From: Actinomadura flavalba DSM 45200
GTDB taxonomy: Bacteria; Actinomycetota; Actinomycetes; Streptosporangiales; Streptosporangiaceae
Reading direction: 5' to 3'
Length of the DNA stretch: 45,569 bases
Assembly (NCBI RefSeq): GCF_000374305.1
Contig: NZ_KB894105.1
Span: 1 to 45,569, forward strand
A program made the translations under genes and the position numbers. Positions 44,059 to 45,569 of this stretch are shown here, in pieces (the stretch's first letter is position 1; every line of letters begins with the position of its first letter). The notes beneath the pieces were generated by a model. The model was not told the DNA's origin. It saw nothing but the letters and a program-made list of their open reading frames with translations, and searched no databases.

Positions 44059-45155
44059 CCGGCATGCTCGCCGCGCGGGCGCTGGAGGGTTCGGCCGCGC
44101 TGCACCTGGTGGAGACGCCGGTGCCCGAGCCGGGTCCGGCCGACGTCCTGGTCAGGGTGGCGTCGGCCGGGCTCGCGCCCGGCATGATGAAGCTGCTCGA
44201 ACTCGGCGCGTTCACCCGGCTGCCGACCACGCTCGGGCACGAGGCCGCCGGGACGGTCGCGGCCGTCGGCGCGGACGTGCCCGGGTTCGCGGCCGGCGAC
44301 CGGGTGCGGGTGCATCCCAACCTGACGTGCCGGAGCTGCGTGTACTGCCGCACCGACCGCGAGATGATGTGCGCGCAGCAGGCCATGATCGGGCACGCGG
44401 CGTTCGGTGACGTGCCGATGCCGCTCTACGACGCCTACCACGACGGCGGCCTCGCGGAGTACGTGCGCGTCCCGCACTGGCTGCTCGACCCGCTGCCGGA
44501 CCGGGTCGGCTTCGACGTCGGCGCGAAGGTGCACGACCTGGCCAACGCCGTGCGGGCGCTCAAGTGCGCCGATCTGCCGCTGGGCGCGACGCTCGTCGTC
44601 ACCGCCGCGACCGGCACGATGGGCACCGCCACGATCCGGCTCGCGGCGCACTTCGGCGTCGCGCGGCTCGTCCTGGTGGGCCGCAGCGCGGACCGGCTCG
44701 CCGCCGTCGCGCCGCTGGCGGGCGGCGTGCCCGTCGAGACGGTCGCGCTGGACGAACTGCCGGACGACTGGGCGCAGACGCAGGGCCTCACCCGGCGGCT
44801 GCGCGCGCTCGTCCCGGACGGCGCGCACGCCGTGCTGGACTTCGTCCCGGAGGGCCCCGTCCTGACGCAGGCGACGGCGGCGATGGCGACGGGCGGCACC
44901 CTCGTCCATATGGGCGCCAACCCGGCACCGCTGCCCGTCCCGGCGCGCGTCTGGATGGCGAAGTGCTGGCGTTTCGTCGGCACCCGCTCCTGCACGCGCG
45001 CCGACGCCCAGCAGGTCCTGGACCTGCTGGGACGCGGCACGCTGCACGCCGACGACCTGATCACCCACCGCTTCCCGCTGGCCGAGGCCGACCGGGCCGT
45101 CGCGGCGATGCGCTCCCGCGACGAGCCGATCTGGATGGCGGTGGTCAATCCCTGA
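44055..45155 (+). CDS. MDR (zinc alcohol dehydrogenase-like) oxidoreductase, paralog 2
   Basis: This 366-residue protein is closely similar to the gene at 38971: structural zinc loop CRSCVYCRTDREMMC, LGHEAAGTVAAVG, and an identical VVTAATGTMGTAT core. The catalytic zinc Cys position is again lost (GLAPGMMKLL). Its ATG overlaps the hydrolase stop (ATGA). It is the last gene of the operon, and its stop codon touches the stop codon of convergent rpoB with no base between. Confidence 0.88.
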   Translation: MTGMLAARALEGSAALHLVETPVPEPGPADVLVRVASAGLAPGMMKLLELGAFTRLPTTLGHEAAGTVAAVGADVPGFAAGDRVRVHPNLTCRSCVYCRTDREMMCAQQAMIGHAAFGDVPMPLYDAYHDGGLAEYVRVPHWLLDPLPDRVGFDVGAKVHDLANAVRALKCADLPLGATLVVTAATGTMGTATIRLAAHFGVARLVLVGRSADRLAAVAPLAGGVPVETVALDELPDDWAQTQGLTRRLRALVPDGAHAVLDFVPEGPVLTQATAAMATGGTLVHMGANPAPLPVPARVWMAKCWRFVGTRSCTRADAQQVLDLLGRGTLHADDLITHRFPLAEADRAVAAMRSRDEPIWMAVVNP

Positions 45156-45569
45156 TCAGACCTCGTCGACGCTCATCGTCCCCTCGTTGGGGCGGCGGGA
45201 CAGGTCGATGCCGAGTTCTTCGGCGGCGCGGAAGACGTCCTCGTCGGTGTCGCGCATCTCGATGGACATGCCGTCGCTGGAGAGCACCTCGACGTTGAGG
45301 CACAGCGACTGCATCTCCTTGATGAGCACCTTGAAGGACTCGGGAATGCCGGGCTCGGGGATGTTCTCGCCCTTGACGATGGCCTCGTACACCTTCACGC
45401 GGCCCAGGACGTCGTCGGACTTGATGGTGAGCAGCTCCTGGAGGGCGTAGGCGGCGCCATATGCCTCCAGCGCCCACACCTCCATCTCGCCGAACCGCTG
45501 GCCGCCGAACTGGGCCTTACCGCCCAGCGGCTGCTGCGTGATCATCGAGTACGGACCCGTCGAACGCGC
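45156..45569 (-). CDS. rpoB: RNA polymerase beta subunit, C-terminal part (truncated by window edge)
   Basis: The 137 or so residues visible form the highly conserved beta C-terminus: MITQQPLGGKAQFGGQRFGE, then MEVWALEAYGAAYALQELLT and KSDDVLGRVKVYEAIVKGEN. The 5' part lies beyond the window end. It is an essential housekeeping gene, read convergently to the catabolic operon with no intergenic space and no visible terminator. Confidence 0.98.
   Translation of the reverse strand, partial: ARSTGPYSMITQQPLGGKAQFGGQRFGEMEVWALEAYGAAYALQELLTIKSDDVLGRVKVYEAIVKGENIPEPGIPESFKVLIKEMQSLCLNVEVLSSDGMSIEMRDTDEDVFRAAEELGIDLSRRPNEGTMSVDEV

Overview
This window is high-GC DNA (roughly 70 to 75 percent by eye) with GTG and TTG starts, long antisense shadow ORFs, DtxR/IdeR-type iron boxes and actinobacterial gene families. 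It suggests a filamentous actinomycete, perhaps Actinomadura or another member of Streptosporangiales; the genus is a guess. It ends in the 3' part of rpoB, so it is chromosomal.

Region 1 (1-11828) is the 3' end of a siderophore-type NRPS operon. It holds a truncated multimodular NRPS ending in a thioesterase, followed by a stand-alone aryl carrier protein. One adenylation pocket resembles ornithine-type codes and the last resembles N-hydroxyornithine codes. Together with the aryl carrier this points to a mixed catecholate/hydroxamate siderophore. Between two condensation domains lies a region with no adenylation or carrier domain. It looks like a decayed epimerization-type domain carrying a Thr/Pro/Gly tandem repeat.

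Region 2 (11928-14109) is an ECF41-type sigma factor with a SnoaL-like C-terminus, next to an FAD-dependent oxidoreductase.

Region 3 (14244-18024) is an Asp23/Gls24 envelope-stress island. Leftward it encodes an ECF sigma factor, a zinc-finger anti-sigma protein fused to an Asp23-like domain, and a small Asp23-like protein. Rightward it encodes an Asp23 protein, a DUF2273-like membrane peptide, a DUF6286-type protein and an AmaP-like anchor. The two arms are divided by back-to-back promoters with the same layout, CGTAAC-N16-GTGTCC.

Region 4 (18056-28908) is iron handling. A leftward, translationally coupled operon encodes a siderophore-binding lipoprotein, two FecCD permeases, an ATPase, a siderophore-interacting ferric reductase and two ABC half-transporters. 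The half-transporters have complementary degenerate ATP sites. An iron box lies between the binding protein and a divergent AraC regulator. A second, very large palindromic iron box precedes a gene resembling 3-dehydroshikimate dehydratase, which makes protocatechuate. This raises the possibility of a 3,4-dihydroxybenzoyl siderophore.

Region 5 (28998-45155) starts with a secreted lipase and an IclR regulator. These are followed by an ABC importer of the ferric/spermidine type and a divergent VOC dioxygenase. A nine-gene, mostly start/stop-overlapping operon then looks like catabolism of an aromatic or cyclic acid. It encodes an FAH hydrolase, a cytosolic TAXI-like protein, a bicupin dioxygenase, an MDR dehydrogenase, a class II aldolase, an FAD hydroxylase, a second TAXI-like protein, a dienelactone hydrolase and a second MDR dehydrogenase. 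The repeated order TAXI / enzyme / MDR suggests a duplicated module. I do not recognise this pathway. The operon abuts rpoB tail to tail with no gap.

No stretch longer than 300 bases lacks a gene, and I saw no tRNA, rRNA, CRISPR array or insertion sequence.
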